Source: Sphingobacteriales bacterium 39-19
GTDB lineage: Bacteria > Bacteroidota > Bacteroidia > Chitinophagales > Chitinophagaceae
DNA: 64,000 nt
Assembly: GCA_001898465.1 (NCBI GenBank)
Contig: MKTX01000003.1
Location: forward strand, 59,684 to 123,683
Direction: 5' to 3'
The position numbers and the translations under genes are program-made. This document shows, one piece after another, positions 27,311 to 35,786 of this stretch (its first letter is position 1; the number at the start of each line of letters is the position of its first letter). The notes beneath the pieces are model-generated. The model was not told the origin of the DNA, did not search any database, and saw nothing but the letters and a program-made list of their open reading frames with translations.

Positions 27311-27339
27311 AACCGCCTTTGCAAAAAGGCGGTTTTTTT
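27311..27339 (+). terminator. rho-independent terminator after the BON/SH3 operon
   Basis: AACCGCCTTT and AAAGGCGGTT form a perfect 10-base stem around GCAA, followed by a T-run. It reaches the stop codon of the convergent formyltransferase gene. Confidence 0.92.
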
Positions 27340-28108
27340 ATTTCACTTTTTTAAATATACGGTTGTAGCAATAATTCCATAAAGTGGGATGATACCATAA
27401 TGCCGATTCCGTTTTTGATTCTTTTACCTGGATTTCATTATTAAAATAATCTTCAATGGCCTTCTTTAATAAAGGAAGGCCCGCCGCCAGCTGCAACAAG
27501 GGGTAAGTAATAAAATTATCCTGGCTTGTGGGTTTCACCCGGGCCTGGTCAATAATATTTCCGGTATCGATCCCCTCATCAATATAATGGATGGTTACGC
27601 CACTATTTTCAATATCCCGGTTTACCAATGCCCAATACATACCATGCACACCCCGGTATTTTGGAGTAATACCAGCGTGGGTATTTATCATTTTACATCC
27701 GGCAGCCTCTATTACTTTTTGGCTGATGATGCGGGTGCCATTTACAATAACCAGCCCGGGATTTATTTTTTTTATGAGTGCCACAGTTTTTGCCTGGTTT
27801 ACAGATTGCACGGCATGTATTACAGGTGCCGGAATGGGGGAGGCATCCATTTCATTTTTGAGTAAAATTTCATCTACCCGTTTTTGTGAAAGTAAGGCCA
27901 TCGGTTTTGCAATGCAAAGCTGGAAGGCTATTTGCCCAATTACTTTACTTAATCCCAATTTACGGATGCGCCTGCGTAAAAACTTTTTTGTATTTTCTTT
28001 TTCTTCCAGGATTACTTCAATACCGGTAAAATATTTTTGTAAATAATGGTACACAATATGGGTGGCAGTATGTTTGCCGGCTAACAATAAAATTTTTTTA
28101 TTTTCCAT
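27338..28108 (-). CDS. formyltransferase-domain protein (sugar N-formyltransferase-like)
   Basis: A 256-residue protein with the formyl_transf_N catalytic signature: INTHAGITPKYRG with Asn142 and His144, and YIDEGIDTGNII with Asp181. This is the Asn-His-Asp triad of N10-formyltetrahydrofolate-dependent enzymes. It lacks the C-terminal tRNA-binding domain of methionyl-tRNA formyltransferase. The first 100 residues are divergent and basic around 39-55. A sugar-amine or other amine acceptor is likely. Its start overlaps the end of the polysaccharide deacetylase gene by 11 bases, so the pair is probably translated together. Confidence 0.78.
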   Translation of the reverse strand: MENKKILLLAGKHTATHIVYHYLQKYFTGIEVILEEKENTKKFLRRRIRKLGLSKVIGQIAFQLCIAKPMALLSQKRVDEILLKNEMDASPIPAPVIHAVQSVNQAKTVALIKKINPGLVIVNGTRIISQKVIEAAGCKMINTHAGITPKYRGVHGMYWALVNRDIENSGVTIHYIDEGIDTGNIIDQARVKPTSQDNFITYPLLQLAAGLPLLKKAIEDYFNNEIQVKESKTESALWYHPTLWNYCYNRIFKKVK

Positions 28109-29081
28109 CCCTTAACTTTTTTGCTAACCCGGTCATGGTGATACTTTCAAAATGAAATTCTGATTTCAACTTGTCGTAGTGGTTTAAAATTTTTTCCAGG
28201 AAATTAAAATTCTCTTCCTGTTGTGTGCCAAAATTATGCGGATGCCACCATAAATGATAAGTTTTGTTGTGTTTTGCGGCGTAACTCATTCCTTTTAATA
28301 TTCTTTGTAAGCGCAAATTTTCAAATGATTTTAAAGAAGGCATATAAGGCCTTAAGAAACGGCTGGAGGGTATATTCACGGGGAATTCAGATGCCATATA
28401 CGCATCAGCATACACATGGTGCCCCGAAATATTGATGTAGGCATCTACCAGGCGAAACATTCTCCTGAAAAGATTTTCATCTTTTGCATTTTTGGCTTTA
28501 TAAATCCAGGAATTTTCATTTCCCCGGTAACTGGAAATACCTAAATCGGCACACAGTTTTACGTATTGTTCATTAAACTGGTTGCGTGGAAATATGAGTG
28601 ACTGTAGTTGAATGCCATACTTCTCTGCCACAATTATGGCCTCCTGCAAATCTGCTTTAAATGCTTCGGGGGTTTGCCCGGGTTCCAGGCAATAATAATG
28701 AGAATAGGTATGTGTACTTATTTCATGGCCGGGATATTGCTGAATTAGTTTTATAAGCTGTGGTGCAAAATGATAAGGATCTGCTGTGGCATCATCACCC
28801 ACCTGGTTAATATGGCCCAGGTAAGGGCTTAAATTTTTATCCTGGTAATCGGGTAATAGGGCAGGCATGTGTTGGTAGAATTGATCTTTATTTTCTAAAA
28901 ACAAGAAGCCTACTGTTGAAAAAGTGCCATTTATTTGATGCTTATTAAAAGTATGCAACAGCCTAGGTATTACCGAATGCACCCCCAGGATATTTTCTCC
29001 GTAATTATTTTTATCTTTTTTATCTCTTACACCCCACATCAATTCAAAGTCGAGAGAGATTACAAATTTTCCGTTGGCCAT
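28098..29081 (-). CDS. polysaccharide deacetylase family protein (NodB fold)
   Basis: A 327-residue NodB-fold hydrolase. SLDFELMWG has the metal/catalytic Asp11 (DFE in place of the common DDG), and STHTYSHYY has His124 and His128 as metal ligands. RxxxFPRNQ-like LIFPRNQF lies near 163-170. There is no signal peptide, so it acts in the cytoplasm or on a cytoplasmic-face substrate. The family removes N-acetyl or N-formyl groups from amino sugars. The overlapping formyltransferase suggests a remove-then-formylate or formylate-then-remove pair. A -7 box on this strand is at 29136-29143. Confidence 0.82.
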   Translation of the reverse strand: MANGKFVISLDFELMWGVRDKKDKNNYGENILGVHSVIPRLLHTFNKHQINGTFSTVGFLFLENKDQFYQHMPALLPDYQDKNLSPYLGHINQVGDDATADPYHFAPQLIKLIQQYPGHEISTHTYSHYYCLEPGQTPEAFKADLQEAIIVAEKYGIQLQSLIFPRNQFNEQYVKLCADLGISSYRGNENSWIYKAKNAKDENLFRRMFRLVDAYINISGHHVYADAYMASEFPVNIPSSRFLRPYMPSLKSFENLRLQRILKGMSYAAKHNKTYHLWWHPHNFGTQQEENFNFLEKILNHYDKLKSEFHFESITMTGLAKKLRDGK

Positions 29082-29135
29082 TTAATTTATTTAAAAACTT
29101 TTGCATTACACCCCATCTTGTATTCCTATGTAAGG

Positions 29136-29143
29136 CAAATATA
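29136..29143 (-). promoter_or_regulatory. -7 promoter element for the deacetylase-formyltransferase pair
   Basis: The minus strand reads TATATTTG, an exact TAnnTTTG match, 54 bases upstream of the deacetylase ATG. Confidence 0.5.
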
Positions 29144-29182
29144 GCGTAGTTAAATATATTAGATAATAAGCCTGTTCTTTAA

Positions 29183-29190
29183 TAATTTTG
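29183..29190 (+). promoter_or_regulatory. -7 promoter element for the ENPP-type phosphodiesterase
   Basis: TAATTTTG matches TAnnTTTG and is 32 bases before the ATG at 29223. It is back-to-back with the divergent box at 29136-29143. Confidence 0.5.
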
Positions 29191-29222
29191 AATATGCATG
29201 ACAGGTTAATAATATTTATTTT

Positions 29223-30485
29223 ATGAAAAAAATAATTTCGGCTTCCCTGCTTACGTTCATAGGCTTGTTTTTATCTTTTGTATCGGGTGCCCAAAAAGTA
29301 GAAAACGTAAACATAACAGAAAACCGGGTAAACTCTCCCTTGCAGCAAAAAAAGCCATACCTGGTTATGATTTCTATAGATGCCTTTCGCTATGACTATC
29401 TTGATAAATATAATGCTCCATTCTTACAAAAAATGGCATCGGCCGGGGTAAGGGCAAAAAGTATGTATCCCTCATTCCCGTCAAAAACCTTTCCCAATCA
29501 TTATACACTGGCTACCGGTTTATTGCCTGCCCATCATGGATTAATAGGCAATAAAATGCTTAACCGTATAACTGGTGCCCGATATAAAATGGGCGATTAT
29601 AAACAGGTGCATGATGCTTCCTGGTATGGGGGGACGCCTCTTTGGGTTTTAGCAGAACAACAAAGAATGCTTACCGCTAATTATTTTTGGCCGCTCACCG
29701 ATGTAAAAATACAGGGCATATTGCCAACTTATTATTTTCATTATACTGAAGCAAATTCTTTTGAAAAAAGATTGGATGATATTGTTGAGTGGATGAAATT
29801 ACCCGATTCTACACGCCCGCATTTATTGATGCTATATTTCCCGCAAGTAGATCATGCAGGACACCGTTTTGGGCCAGATGCCCCCGAAACCGGGGCAGCC
29901 GTAGCCCAGGTAGACAGTTTTATCCATGTTCTATATGAGGCTATTGAGGCTACGGGGATACCGGTAAATTATATGCTCATGTCAGATCATGGGATGAAAG
30001 CCATTGACCAGCAAAATCCTTTGAAAGCGCCGGAAATAGATTCTTCTATAGGTGATATGGTAGTAGATGGATCTACCGTAAATTATTATTTAAAGGATGA
30101 TACAAAAATTGATTCTATTTATGCATCCTGGCTCACGCTCAGCCCTAAGGGCTATAAAATTTTTACGAAAACTAATATTCCATTAAAATATCATTACGGA
30201 ATTGGCGATGATTGGTATAACCGGGCAGGGGATATTATCTTATTGGCAGAAACGCCCTATTTTTTTGGAAAAAAACTGTCTATTGGGGAGCATGGTTTTG
30301 ATCCTCAGGAGGAACCCGATATGCGGGCTACTTTTATTGCCTGGGGACCTGGCATACAATCGGGTAAAATAATCAAAGCTTTTAAAAATACAGAAGTATA
30401 TCCCCTGGCAGCCAGGTTATTGGGATTACAAATTCATGAACCTCTGGATGGCAAAGGGATATTGATAAAAAAAGTGCTTCGGTAA
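29223..30485 (+). CDS. secreted ENPP-type phosphodiesterase/nucleotide pyrophosphatase
   Basis: A 420-residue alkaline-phosphatase-superfamily enzyme with a signal peptide (about 1-23, ending SGAQ). The metal ligand Asp53 is in ISIDAFRYDYL, the nucleophile Thr89 is in FPSKTFPNHYT, and further ligands are in PQVDHAGHRFGPD, LMSDHGM and IGEHGFDP. These match the ectonucleotide pyrophosphatase/phosphodiesterase family, which cleaves phosphodiester or pyrophosphate bonds in nucleotides or lipids. It should be periplasmic or exported. It is monocistronic with its own -7 box and a bidirectional hairpin after the stop. Confidence 0.9.
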   Translation: MKKIISASLLTFIGLFLSFVSGAQKVENVNITENRVNSPLQQKKPYLVMISIDAFRYDYLDKYNAPFLQKMASAGVRAKSMYPSFPSKTFPNHYTLATGLLPAHHGLIGNKMLNRITGARYKMGDYKQVHDASWYGGTPLWVLAEQQRMLTANYFWPLTDVKIQGILPTYYFHYTEANSFEKRLDDIVEWMKLPDSTRPHLLMLYFPQVDHAGHRFGPDAPETGAAVAQVDSFIHVLYEAIEATGIPVNYMLMSDHGMKAIDQQNPLKAPEIDSSIGDMVVDGSTVNYYLKDDTKIDSIYASWLTLSPKGYKIFTKTNIPLKYHYGIGDDWYNRAGDIILLAETPYFFGKKLSIGEHGFDPQEEPDMRATFIAWGPGIQSGKIIKAFKNTEVYPLAARLLGLQIHEPLDGKGILIKKVLR

Positions 30486-30524
30486 AGAAGCTATTTTTCG
30501 TATATAAAATTATATCTTATAATT

Positions 30525-30555
30525 AATAAAGCCCGTTAGAAACGGGCCTTATTAT
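30525..30555. terminator. bidirectional terminator between phosphodiesterase and ahcY
   Basis: GCCCGTT (30531-30537) and AACGGGC (30541-30547) form a stem around AGA, flanked by A-rich and T-rich sides. The convergent genes end on both sides. The T-run is better in the minus direction. Confidence 0.75.
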
Positions 30556-30577
30556 TATTTTTCATAAGAGAAAATTA

Positions 30578-31906
30578 TTAGTATCTGTACATATCGCTTT
30601 TAAAGGGGCCTTCTGCAGGAATACCTAAATAAGCAGATTGGGCAGCGGTTAATTCATCTAATACCACACCAATTTTTGCCAGGTGTAAGCGGGCTACTTT
30701 TTCATCTAAATGTTTGGGTAGTACGTACACTTCATTTTTATATTTACTGGTATTGGTCCATAATTCTATTTGAGCAAGGGTTTGGTTTGTAAAGGAGTTG
30801 CTCATTACAAATGATGGGTGTCCTGTTGCACAACCTAAGTTTACTAAACGGCCTTCGGCAAGAATGATGATATCTTTACCATCAATATTATAAAGATCTA
30901 CCTGGGGTTTAATGGTATCTTTTGTATTGCCGTAGTTTTTATTTAACCAGGCCATATCAATCTCAATATCAAAGTGGCCGATATTACAAACGATGGCTTT
31001 ATCCTTCATTACTTTAAAGTGTTCGCCGGTAATTAAATCCCTGCATCCGCTGGCAGTAACAATAATGTCTGCTTCTTTTACGGCATCAATCATTTTTTTT
31101 ACTTCAAAACCATCCATTGCGGCTTGTAAAGCACATATGGGATCTATTTCAGTAACGATTACACGGCAACCTGCACCTTGCAAAGAAGCAGCCGATCCCT
31201 TACCTACATCGCCATACCCGCCAACCACAGCAACTTTACCGGCAAGCATTACATCGGTTGCCCTGCGAATGGCATCTACCAATGATTCCTTACATCCATA
31301 TTTATTATCAAATTTAGATTTGGTAACAGAATCATTTACATTAATGGCAGGAATCGGTAAAGTTCCATTGGCCATTCTTTCATACAAGCGGTGAACGCCG
31401 GTTGTGGTTTCTTCGCTCAGCCCTTTTATCCCTGCAATCAGTTCAGGATATTTATCAAAAACCATATTGGTTAAATCACCACCATCATCCAAAATCATAT
31501 TTAAAGGCTTGTCGGCACTGCCAAAGAACAATGTTTGTTCAATGCACCAGTCTGCTTCCTGCTGAGATTGTCCTTTCCAGGCATATACACCAATACCGGC
31601 AGCGGCAATAGCAGCAGCAGCCTGGTCTTGTGTGGAAAATATATTGCAGGAGCTCCATTTTACTTCGGCACCCAGGGCCACCAGGGTTTCAATTAATACG
31701 GCAGTTTGGATGGTCATGTGCAGGCAACCTGCAATGCGGGCGCCTTTGAGGGGTTGGCTGGAACCATATTCTGCACGTAAGCTCATGAGGCCGGGCATTT
31801 CTGCTTCGGCTAATTTAATTTCTTTACGGCCCCATTCTGCAAGGCTCATATCTTTCACTTTATACGCCAGGTTAAAATCAATAGCGTTTTGCGTAGTTGT
31901 AGACAT
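30578..31906 (-). CDS. ahcY: adenosylhomocysteinase (S-adenosylhomocysteine hydrolase)
   Basis: A 442-residue enzyme that splits S-adenosylhomocysteine into adenosine and homocysteine, clearing the inhibitor made by methyltransferases. The NAD-binding [11 protein letters not shown] is present, together with [26 protein letters not shown] and the C-terminal KSDMYRY ending, all typical of SahH. The ATG at 31906 (MSTTTQNA) is chosen; a longer in-frame start ten codons upstream would overlap the -7 box at 31934-31941. It is divergent from an Lrp-type regulator, with inverted repeats in the shared gap. Confidence 0.96.
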   Translation of the reverse strand: MSTTTQNAIDFNLAYKVKDMSLAEWGRKEIKLAEAEMPGLMSLRAEYGSSQPLKGARIAGCLHMTIQTAVLIETLVALGAEVKWSSCNIFSTQDQAAAAIAAAGIGVYAWKGQSQQEADWCIEQTLFFGSADKPLNMILDDGGDLTNMVFDKYPELIAGIKGLSEETTTGVHRLYERMANGTLPIPAINVNDSVTKSKFDNKYGCKESLVDAIRRATDVMLAGKVAVVGGYGDVGKGSAASLQGAGCRVIVTEIDPICALQAAMDGFEVKKMIDAVKEADIIVTASGCRDLITGEHFKVMKDKAIVCNIGHFDIEIDMAWLNKNYGNTKDTIKPQVDLYNIDGKDIIILAEGRLVNLGCATGHPSFVMSNSFTNQTLAQIELWTNTSKYKNEVYVLPKHLDEKVARLHLAKIGVVLDELTAAQSAYLGIPAEGPFKSDMYRY

Positions 31907-31933
31907 AATGTAGTTTTTAATCGTTTTAAGCAC

Positions 31934-31941
31934 CAAAGATA
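31934..31941 (-). promoter_or_regulatory. -7 promoter element for ahcY
   Basis: The minus strand reads TATCTTTG, an exact TAnnTTTG match, 27 bases before the ahcY ATG. Confidence 0.55.
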
Positions 31942-31948
31942 AATTATA

Positions 31949-31985
31949 TAGAATAATATTCTAAGTTGATTGTAATATTTAGAAT
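31949..31985. promoter_or_regulatory. candidate Lrp/AsnC operator in the ahcY-lrp divergent gap
   Basis: TAGAAT-AAT-ATTCTA (31949-31963) is a perfect 6-base-arm inverted repeat just upstream of the ahcY -7 box. A further TAGAAT copy at 31980-31985 begins 31 bases after the first, about three helical turns. The position suggests binding by the adjacent Lrp-type protein. The region is AT-rich, so chance cannot be excluded. Confidence 0.45.
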
Positions 31986-32029
31986 AAAAGTATATAATTG
32001 TATATATTTATAGTATAATAATCTATATC

Positions 32030-32527
32030 ATGGCCAAAATAACCAATCAAAAAGAACAAACACAAAGTGACGTAATATTAGATGCCAGCGATTTGGCGAT
32101 ATTAAAATTGCTGCAGCAAAATGCCCGTATTACGGTAAAAGAAATTTCAGAAAAGGTGCATTTGAGTACCACGCCTGTTCATGAACGAATTAAAAGATTA
32201 GAACAAAACGGGGTGATTAAACAATATGTAACCTTACTGGATTATCAAAAAGTGAAAAAAGGGCTGATGGTTATTTGTTATGTTTCCTTAAAAGAACATA
32301 GTAAAAATGCCGGGAGTAAATTTATTAAAGCTATTCATGAACTCAATGAAGTGATAGGATGTTATAATATTAGCGGCCAGTTTGATTTTATGTTAAAAGT
32401 GGTATGTGAGGATATGAATGCTTATTACGATTTTCATGTAAATAAATTAAGCCAGATGGAAAATATGGGAAACCTGCAGAGCGTTTTTGTGATGGGAATT
32501 CTTAAAGAAACACATCAATTGGTATAA
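32030..32527 (+). CDS. Lrp/AsnC family transcriptional regulator
   Basis: A 165-residue regulator. The N-terminal winged helix-turn-helix (about 19-75) contains ITVKEISEKVHLSTTPVHERIKRLE. The C-terminal RAM effector domain (about 85-160) includes GCYNISGQFDFMLKVVCEDMNAYYDF. An extra 15-residue polar N-terminus precedes the first helix. These proteins sense amino acids and form octamers. Its divergent placement from ahcY, with TAGAAT repeats between, suggests it controls the methyl cycle and itself. It meets mqnB convergently at 7 bases. Confidence 0.9.
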   Translation: MAKITNQKEQTQSDVILDASDLAILKLLQQNARITVKEISEKVHLSTTPVHERIKRLEQNGVIKQYVTLLDYQKVKKGLMVICYVSLKEHSKNAGSKFIKAIHELNEVIGCYNISGQFDFMLKVVCEDMNAYYDFHVNKLSQMENMGNLQSVFVMGILKETHQLV

Positions 32528-32534
32528 GAAAGCA

Positions 32535-33164
32535 TTATTTTAGTAAAATAGTTACCAATTTTTCTAATTCCCTGTTCAGGTGGGCAATGGATTCTTTTAA
32601 TTTCCAATTTTCTTTTTTTCTTTCTCCCACGTAGTTACTGATAGCCCGTAATTGTAAAAAAGAAATTTTTTGCTGCAGGCAGCAATAGTGAAAAGCAGCG
32701 CCTTCCATGCTTTCAATATCTACATTATATTTTTTATGAAGCACATCATTATAAGCTTTATCAGCATGGATGGTATTGATGGTAATCGCTTTTACTTTGG
32801 GTAAATCAAGGGTATGCAGCAGGGGTGTGTTATTGTCGAGCCAACCATCCCGGTAAGGAAACGCATTGCCATCTGCAAGTTTCATGTCAAAAACATCTTT
32901 AAAACCATCTGTCTCCATTGCGCCGGTATCTGCAAAGCGATCGGTACTTACCAGGGTAACCTGGCCCAAATCAAAATCATCGGTAAATGCACCGCAAACA
33001 CCGGCCTGTATAATAAAATCATACTGTTTGTTCAATAATTTTTGTTGTAGTGAAAATAATGTTGCCGGAACGGAAACCCCCGTTATATGTATTTCTGTAT
33101 GGGGATGAAGCTGAACAAAGGGGGCAACTTCCTGGGGGGTGGCAGCTATAATTAAAATGTGCAT
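32535..33164 (-). CDS. mqnB: futalosine hydrolase (menaquinone, futalosine pathway)
   Basis: A 209-residue nucleoside phosphorylase-fold protein matching MqnB, which removes the base from (aminodeoxy)futalosine to give dehypoxanthine futalosine. AGVCGAF (about 55-61), LVSTDRFADTGAME and the SMEGAAFHYCCL motif, with the ribose-binding Met-Glu, are seen. With mqnA at the window start it shows that menaquinone is made by the futalosine route. No mqnC or mqnD is present in the window. Confidence 0.88.
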   Translation of the reverse strand: MHILIIAATPQEVAPFVQLHPHTEIHITGVSVPATLFSLQQKLLNKQYDFIIQAGVCGAFTDDFDLGQVTLVSTDRFADTGAMETDGFKDVFDMKLADGNAFPYRDGWLDNNTPLLHTLDLPKVKAITINTIHADKAYNDVLHKKYNVDIESMEGAAFHYCCLQQKISFLQLRAISNYVGERKKENWKLKESIAHLNRELEKLVTILLK

Positions 33165-33210
33165 GTTACGAATTTCGTTAAACTATTCAATATAATAAAA
33201 CCGATCCTGT

Positions 33211-33218
33211 TAACTTTG
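33211..33218 (+). promoter_or_regulatory. -7 promoter element for the queD-like gene and folE
   Basis: TAACTTTG matches TAnnTTTG and lies 62 bases before the queD-like ATG; it probably serves the queD-folE pair. Confidence 0.45.
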
Positions 33219-33280
33219 TATTTTATTTATTCCTGTAAATAGGATAAATTGTATGAGAAGCATACCTAAATCATGATATT

Positions 33281-33688
33281 ATGAAAACTGCAGTGTACAG
33301 AAAGGAACATTTTAATGCGGCTCACCGGTTGCACAACCCTGCCTGGAGTGAATTAACCAATGAAAAAATATTTGGAAAATGTAACAATCCACATTATCAT
33401 GGGCACAATTATGAAGTGGTGGTAAAAGTGGCAGGAGAAATTGACCCCGAAACCGGTTTTGTGATGGATGTGAAATTACTGAGCGACCTGGTACTTGAGC
33501 ATATTGTTGATAAATTTGATCATAAAAATTTAAATATAGACTGCAGCGAATTTAAAACGCTGAACCCTACGGCAGAAAATATTGCAAAAGTGATTTATGA
33601 AATTTTGCGGCCCTTCATTGCCGCTCACTTAGACCTCAGCATTACCCTGTATGAAACCCCCAGGAATTTTGTGCAATATCCTGCATAA
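33281..33688 (+). CDS. queD: 6-carboxytetrahydropterin synthase / 6-pyruvoyl-tetrahydropterin synthase homologue
   Basis: A 135-residue T-fold enzyme. FNAAHRL (about 11-17) supplies the first zinc His, and YHGHNYEV (about 38-45) supplies the HxH pair. A Cys precedes it in KCNNPHYHG, and the DHKNLN segment follows near 87-92. The enzyme acts on 7,8-dihydroneopterin triphosphate, either making 6-carboxytetrahydropterin (queuosine route) or a pyruvoyl-pterin. The next gene, 23 bases downstream, is folE, which makes that substrate from GTP. Which product is made is not decided by sequence alone. Confidence 0.87.
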   Translation: MKTAVYRKEHFNAAHRLHNPAWSELTNEKIFGKCNNPHYHGHNYEVVVKVAGEIDPETGFVMDVKLLSDLVLEHIVDKFDHKNLNIDCSEFKTLNPTAENIAKVIYEILRPFIAAHLDLSITLYETPRNFVQYPA

Positions 33689-33711
33689 TTTAGTTTGATA
33701 AATAAACAAAT

Positions 33712-34308
33712 ATGGCATATCAAAAAAAAGAAGCTTACGACGAAAAAATAACCGAAGGCTTAATTGAAAATTATAAGAATTCAATATCATTATTGGGAGA
33801 AGATGTTAACCGGGAAGGGCTCCTGAAAACACCCGAACGCATTGCCAAAGCCATGCAATATGTAACACAGGGATACCAAATGGATGCGGTTGCTATTTTA
33901 GATTCTGCTAAATTTCATGAAGAGGTGAGTGAGATGGTGATTGTAAAAGATATAGAACTGTATAGCTTATGCGAGCATCATTTACTACCTTTTTTTGGTA
34001 AAGCACATGTGGCCTATATTCCCAATGGCTACATTACGGGGCTTAGTAAAATTGCCCGGGTAGTAGATGTTTTTAGCCGCCGGTTGCAGGTGCAGGAGCG
34101 GTTAACTACCCAGATTTTGCACGCCATTAAAGATTCCCTCAACCCATTGGGCGTTGCCGTAGTAATTGAAGCCTCTCATTTATGTATGATGATGCGGGGC
34201 GTACAAAAGCAAAACTCGGTAACTACCACTTCTGCATTTTTCGGCCAGTTTGAAAAAGATGAAACCCGGAGTGAATTTATGAAATTGATCAGCGCCAATT
34301 TGCATTAA
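33712..34308 (+). CDS. folE: GTP cyclohydrolase I
   Basis: A 198-residue enzyme that turns GTP into 7,8-dihydroneopterin triphosphate for folate and pterin synthesis. The zinc ligands lie in [20 protein letters not shown] and in [11 protein letters not shown]. The substrate pocket motif TTTSAFFG and the [20 protein letters not shown] segment are standard. Length matches the bacterial enzyme. It is probably cotranscribed with the QueD-like gene. Confidence 0.96.
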   Translation: MAYQKKEAYDEKITEGLIENYKNSISLLGEDVNREGLLKTPERIAKAMQYVTQGYQMDAVAILDSAKFHEEVSEMVIVKDIELYSLCEHHLLPFFGKAHVAYIPNGYITGLSKIARVVDVFSRRLQVQERLTTQILHAIKDSLNPLGVAVVIEASHLCMMMRGVQKQNSVTTTSAFFGQFEKDETRSEFMKLISANLH

Positions 34309-34350
34309 TCTTTTATCTTTATTAAAAGTTTTTAATATTTTTTATTCATT

Positions 34351-35241
34351 ATGATGCATGCATATATTTTTCCGGGGCAGGGGGCCCAGTTTAGCGGAAT
34401 GGGTAAAAACCTTTTTGACGAAAATGAAAAGGCTAAACAAATTTTTAAAGAAGCAGATGATATCCTGGGTTTCCCCATTTCTGAAACCATGTTTAGCGGT
34501 ACAGACGAGGCTTTGAAGCAAACCAATGTAACCCAGCCTGCGGTATTCATCCATTCTGTTGCCGCCTTCTATAGTCTGGATCACCCACAACCAGAGATGG
34601 TAGCGGGTCATTCACTGGGAGAATTTTCTGCGCTGGTGGCAAATAAAACCCTTCCATTTGCCGATGCCTTAAAATTAGTTTCGGTAAGGGCAGAAGCCAT
34701 GCAAAAAGCCTGTGCCATAAACCCTTCTACCATGGCGGCAATTCTTAACCTGCCCGATGAAAAAGTAGAAGAGATTTGTGCAAGGGTGAGTGAAGAAACA
34801 GGAGAAGTAGTAGTACCTGCAAATTATAACTGCCCCGGCCAGCTGGTAATAAGTGGTAGCATGCATGCCATTCAGGTAGCTTGCGAAAGAATGAAAGAAG
34901 CAGGAGCAAAAAGAGCCCTGGTATTACCGGTAGGTGGTGCTTTCCATTCCCCTTTCATGTTGCCCGCCAAAGAAGAATTAGCAGCAGCTATTGAAAATAC
35001 AAAATTCGAAAAGCCCATTTGCCCGGTTTATCAAAACGTAGTGGCCAGGGCCGTTACCGATCCCCTGGAAATTAAGCAAAACCTGGTAGAGCAACTTACC
35101 GGCGCTGTAAAATGGACGCAATGTGTACAAGCCATGATACAAGATGGCGCTACCCGGTTTACAGAATGCGGGCCGGGTAAAGTATTGCAAGGATTAGTAC
35201 AAAAAATAAATAAAGAAATGGAAGTGGATGGGGTGAGTTAA
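34351..35241 (+). CDS. fabD: malonyl-CoA:ACP transacylase
   Basis: A 296-residue enzyme that moves malonyl from CoA to acyl carrier protein for fatty-acid synthesis. FPGQGAQFSGMG (7-18) and the nucleophile motif GHSLGEFSALV (about 90-100) are diagnostic. GGAFHSPFM, with the catalytic His, lies near 198. The first two codons are both ATG. It stands alone rather than in a fab cluster, and its stop overlaps that of the convergent ogt by 4 bases. Confidence 0.95.
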   Translation: MMHAYIFPGQGAQFSGMGKNLFDENEKAKQIFKEADDILGFPISETMFSGTDEALKQTNVTQPAVFIHSVAAFYSLDHPQPEMVAGHSLGEFSALVANKTLPFADALKLVSVRAEAMQKACAINPSTMAAILNLPDEKVEEICARVSEETGEVVVPANYNCPGQLVISGSMHAIQVACERMKEAGAKRALVLPVGGAFHSPFMLPAKEELAAAIENTKFEKPICPVYQNVVARAVTDPLEIKQNLVEQLTGAVKWTQCVQAMIQDGATRFTECGPGKVLQGLVQKINKEMEVDGVS

Positions 35242-35732
35242 AATAAGGCTTGTATGCCATGGCAATGTTTTGCCTCATGATCTAAGAGCCATTTTTTTCT
35301 CCACAATCCACCCGCATAACCCACTAAATTTCCTGTACTGCCAATTACACGGTGGCAAGGTACTATGATGGCAATGTTATTGGCCCCATTGGCTGTACCC
35401 ACTGCACGGATTGCTTTTGGATTTCCCAGGCGCTTACTCAATTGCAAATAACTATATGTTTCGCCGGGTTTTATTTTTAGTAATAAGCTCCATACACTTT
35501 GTTGAAATGCCGTTCCTGCTTGCTGTAAGGGTAATGTAAAATGTAATTCTTTACCGGAAAAATATTGATCAAGCTGGCGGATACATTCCTGTATAACCGG
35601 GGCAGGTTCTTCTTCCTTATGCAGACTTTGGATATTTTCATGCGCATATTCAACTGAAATGATGTGGTCTTCATTGCTGCAAATTTTCAATACACCCAGG
35701 GGACTCTCATATCCATACGTATTTATATCCAT
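35238..35732 (-). CDS. ogt: methylated-DNA-protein-cysteine methyltransferase
   Basis: A 164-residue DNA repair protein that takes alkyl groups from O6-alkylguanine onto its own cysteine. The acceptor motif IIVPCHRVIGSTGNLVGYAGGL is clear, and the helix-turn-helix with AIRAVGTANGANN precedes it. The ATG at 35732 (MDINTYGY) is taken as start. A longer frame reaches back into the divergent ArsR gene without family similarity. The gap to that ArsR gene is 54 bases. Confidence 0.92.
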   Translation of the reverse strand: MDINTYGYESPLGVLKICSNEDHIISVEYAHENIQSLHKEEEPAPVIQECIRQLDQYFSGKELHFTLPLQQAGTAFQQSVWSLLLKIKPGETYSYLQLSKRLGNPKAIRAVGTANGANNIAIIVPCHRVIGSTGNLVGYAGGLWRKKWLLDHEAKHCHGIQALF

Positions 35733-35773
35733 ATTTAAAAATACAAAAATTATGGCTACTGCAGGTATAGCTG

Positions 35774-35781
35774 TATCTTTG
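35774..35781 (+). promoter_or_regulatory. -7 promoter element for the ArsR-type regulator
   Basis: TATCTTTG matches TAnnTTTG exactly. It ends 5 bases before the GTG start at 35787, so if used it would give an almost leaderless mRNA. Confidence 0.45.
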
Positions 35782-35786
35782 TAACA

